7,436 nucleotides of DNA from the NCBI GenBank assembly GCA_002495645.1, contig DAGF01000066.1, positions 1 through 7,436 on the forward strand, read 5' to 3'. Made by a program: the position numbers and the translations under genes. The notes under the pieces were generated by a model. It did no database searches. It was not told the DNA's origin and was given only the letters and a program-made list of their open reading frames with translations. The stretch is from Euryarchaeota archaeon UBA549. Lineage in GTDB: Archaea; Thermoplasmatota; Poseidoniia; Poseidoniales; Poseidoniaceae. Numbering within the stretch: the stretch's first letter is position 1; each line of letters begins with the position of its first letter. Below are positions 5,139 through 7,436 of the stretch, one piece after another.

Positions 5139-7436
5139 TCAAGAATTTGAGGTGTTCTGTTCACTTGGCCAACGCCCACGCAAACGCAACCACGCTTCGC
5201 TGCAAAACATCAACCCGTACACCGAGGCGAGCCAAAGGGTTGGACGGCCCCAGGTGGAAAGCGAGGAGTCATCGGGCAACACGCCGCTTTGGAAAGCGAG
5301 CAAGCAGCACAGCCACACGAGCGTCGCTCCGTGAACAATCCAGCGTACAGCGCTCAGCAATTCGCGTGAGGTTGCCCTCATTTCGGTCAGTTCGGCCTTT
5401 GTTAGGAGCGCTGAAACGCCGACAATTTTGTCGAGCGCAGAGCCGCCGTTCCAGCGAATTCTACCCAATTGAAAACGCGTCAGGTACTCGATACTTGAGA
5501 ACAGTGTGACCCACACGACCACCACTTCAAGGAAGGGTTCGGCGCCTCGTAAATCGAGTGATCCGAACACGACCCATCCCAACAGCACCCACAACCAAAT
5601 GACCTGAAGCATCTGGAAGGTGTGAGCAAACCGACTCAATTTTTGCAAGAGTTCAGCATCGTGGCTCAGCACCCATTCCAGCACCAAAACGCCCACTGCT
5701 GCAAGGCACGTCGTGGCGCTCACCAGCAACCACCAACCCGAAAGATCAGCGTCTCGCCAGGCCAACATCAGCGCCGCCATGACCCAACCGAGCACGAGCA
5801 CAGTCGCCACGTTGGTCGCCGCCTGCATGGTGTAGAGCGGGTCCCGACCGTCTCGGAGAACGGCGAAGCCACCCATGAGTTTCACCTCAAACGCAGAATC
5901 GTCAACGATGCCGTGCCCCGCAGCCGCCATACCTCCTGCGGATTTGATGCGGGCAGCCTCAACGATGCTTTCGGCTGCGCCGTGTTCCCACGAATCAGCG
6001 CTGCTCCAAGAAGAACCTCGACTGGCAGCGTGAGCCGCTCCTGCACCGCGGGAACGACCGCCCCCGGCTGAACGCGTCTTGGCCCATGCACGTATCTCGG
6101 GCGTGATGATTTCCTCCACTTGGTCTTCATTCAGCGGCGCACCGTGGTCGGTGTAGAGCCAGCGGCACTGGATGGGAACCGGATTGGCGTCCACATCGGG
6201 CGCGACCATCTGAAATTGGCCGGGCCCAAGCGTGGGGAGTTGGGCGACCAAATCTTGGTCTCCGCCGCTTTCCTTGAGCAGGTGGCGAACCTTCTCAACG
6301 TCTTGCGGTTGTGTGAATCGACCGATGAAGGTGGTGTTGGCTTGGGCCAGAATCTTGTAGTCAACGTCACTGACGTTTTGGGTCGCGAGCACGCAGGCTA
6401 CGCCGTATTTTCTGGCCTGTTTGAAGATGAGCTTGATGAGGTCCTTCGCTGGGGGATTGCGTGGATGGGGCGGGAGGTAAGGCGCCACTTCATCCATGAA
6501 GAACAGCAACTTGAGTTCGCCGTCAGCAGGTTGTTGCGTCAGCATCCAATCGTAGAGTTCGCGAGATAATTCTTGGACGAAGTATTGCTTTTGGTTCTCG
6601 TCCTGAATGGTGTTGAGGTAGACGATGTTGAGCGGGATTTTCCCCGGTACGGCCGGTTCAACGAAGGCATCGATGTCGATGGGCACACCGTTGGAAAAGA
6701 GAAGTTGATTCACACCCGACGAAAAGGCTGCAAGTCGGCGAGCAAGGTCGTTGCGTGTTGATTTGGGAAGCCGCTCTTCAAAGTCCGTCAGCCGGTGTTC
6801 AATCATGACCTCATTCCATGTTGGCGGGTCCACCTTCTCTTCTTCTTCGTCCTGGTCAAAGCATCCGGGGTAGAGGTGGCGAATGAATTCTTGATGTGGC
6901 TCACGCACCACGCGAGCGAGGGCTTGGAAATCACCGACATTGAGCCCGCAACGGGTTCCTTCCACGAGAATTTCATAGAGAAAAGGCTTGACCGTTTTCC
7001 CCTGTGCCTTCTCCACGTCAAAACCTGCGAGGTTGGCAAATCCCGCAGCGACCATGTCCCACGCTGTGATGGCTTCTTCCGGGTCCAAATCTGCCGGAGG
7101 TGCCCGGAACGGGTCAATGCAGAGGGGCAAGCCCTTGCTCCGAAGCGGCGTCCAAATCCGAACTTCACAGCGGTCGAGCAATTGCTTGGCTCGGGCGACA
7201 ATCCCGTCCTTTTCCTCGAGCTCGCCCATGTCGATGCCGAGGGCCAACCGAGCGAGATCACCTTGCGGGTCGATGATGAGGGACGGAATGCCAGCGAGCG
7301 CCGCTTCTTCGATGAGCGCTTTGGCCATGACGGTTTTTCCCGAACCGGTGGACCCCAGCATGGCGCCGTGGCGAGCGAGCACCTGTGGAGCGATGTCAAT
7401 CGGTTCGCCCGTGTCCCTTCGGTTTCCCAAAAACAG
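5139..7436 (-). CDS. HerA-type P-loop ATPase with C-terminal six-helix membrane region (5' end cut)
   Basis: The frame is open to the right edge, so the true start lies outside; 765 codons are visible. Residue numbers count from the TTG at 7430. The start (LGNRRDTGEP) and Walker A GSTGSGKT at 26-33 are typical of HerA/FtsK-like hexameric DNA-pumping ATPases. Walker B is LKLLFFMDE at 306-314 (D313, E314). A HerA-type polar motif, VLATQNVSDVD, lies at 347-357 and a candidate arginine finger, GRFTQPQDVEKV, at 370-381. After the ATPase (to about 450) come a Gly/Ser/Ala-rich linker (453-510) and about six hydrophobic helices: 537-558, 565-587, 603-624, 632-651, 693-713 and 729-746. Membrane helices after rather than before the motor are unusual for HerA or VirD4-type proteins. 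A HAS-barrel domain, if present, would be off the window. It could be a membrane-anchored DNA-translocation or processing motor. No NurA, Mre11 or Rad50 is visible nearby, so its role is open. Confidence 0.87.
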   Translation of the reverse strand: MFLGNRRDTGEPIDIAPQVLARHGAMLGSTGSGKTVMAKALIEEAALAGIPSLIIDPQGDLARLALGIDMGELEEKDGIVARAKQLLDRCEVRIWTPLRSKGLPLCIDPFRAPPADLDPEEAITAWDMVAAGFANLAGFDVEKAQGKTVKPFLYEILVEGTRCGLNVGDFQALARVVREPHQEFIRHLYPGCFDQDEEEEKVDPPTWNEVMIEHRLTDFEERLPKSTRNDLARRLAAFSSGVNQLLFSNGVPIDIDAFVEPAVPGKIPLNIVYLNTIQDENQKQYFVQELSRELYDWMLTQQPADGELKLLFFMDEVAPYLPPHPRNPPAKDLIKLIFKQARKYGVACVLATQNVSDVDYKILAQANTTFIGRFTQPQDVEKVRHLLKESGGDQDLVAQLPTLGPGQFQMVAPDVDANPVPIQCRWLYTDHGAPLNEDQVEEIITPEIRAWAKTRSAGGGRSRGAGAAHAASRGSSWSSADSWEHGAAESIVEAARIKSAGGMAAAGHGIVDDSAFEVKLMGGFAVLRDGRDPLYTMQAATNVATVLVLGWVMAALMLAWRDADLSGWWLLVSATTCLAAVGVLVLEWVLSHDAELLQKLSRFAHTFQMLQVIWLWVLLGWVVFGSLDLRGAEPFLEVVVVWVTLFSSIEYLTRFQLGRIRWNGGSALDKIVGVSALLTKAELTEMRATSRELLSAVRWIVHGATLVWLCCLLAFQSGVLPDDSSLSTWGRPTLWLASVYGLMFCSEAWLRLRGRWPSEQNTSNS

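Noticed and set aside
6803..7399. 198-codon minus-strand frame inside the HerA-type ATPase gene
   Set aside because: It overlaps the ATPase in a different register. Its product is Ser/Arg/Trp-rich without motifs, while the overlapping frame has intact Walker motifs.

Overview
The window looks archaeal. Three things point that way: a complete tRNA-Leu gene with no encoded CCA end, several A/T-rich TATA-like boxes centred about 25-27 bases upstream of start codons (the arrangement for leaderless archaeal transcripts), and an AbrB-like/PhoU regulator of the kind common in Archaea. Moderate GC content, tight packing and the gene set would suit a marine Euryarchaeota (Poseidoniales, Marine Group II) genome. 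That lineage is an inference; no marker gene in the window proves it.

Layout. At the left edge (1-161, minus) is the N-terminus of an unrecognised membrane protein, read leftward out of the window. After a 267-base divergent intergenic region comes a small unassigned plus-strand gene (429-704) whose predicted strand/helix order suggests a ferredoxin-like fold. The centre is a phosphate module: a minus-strand PiT-family phosphate permease with a fused C-terminal DUF47/PhoU-like domain (830-2953), divergent from a plus-strand regulator with an AbrB/SpoVT-like N-terminus and a PhoU C-terminus (3027-4070). The 73-base gap between them holds a symmetric TATA box placed to serve both genes, an 18-base dyad and a 10-base tandem repeat. 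This is a compact candidate site for phosphate-responsive or autoregulatory control.

Convergent to the regulator is a minus-strand block. In order of transcription it contains: a HerA-type ATPase whose 5' end is cut by the right edge and which carries an unusual C-terminal six-helix membrane region (5139-7436); a 58-codon single-helix membrane microprotein (4906-5082); a flavin nitroreductase-fold protein that keeps the substrate-binding residues of iodotyrosine deiodinase (4216-4893); and tRNA-Leu(GAG) (4085-4168) with its own TATA box.

The permease and PhoU regulator very probably work together in phosphate uptake and its control. The ATPase, microprotein and deiodinase-like enzyme share a strand and close spacing, but nothing in the sequence proves a shared function. 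No CRISPR array, insertion sequence, rRNA or integration site is visible. The most unusual items are the HerA-membrane fusion, the archaeal deiodinase-like enzyme with its microprotein partner, and the shared symmetric promoter of the phosphate pair.
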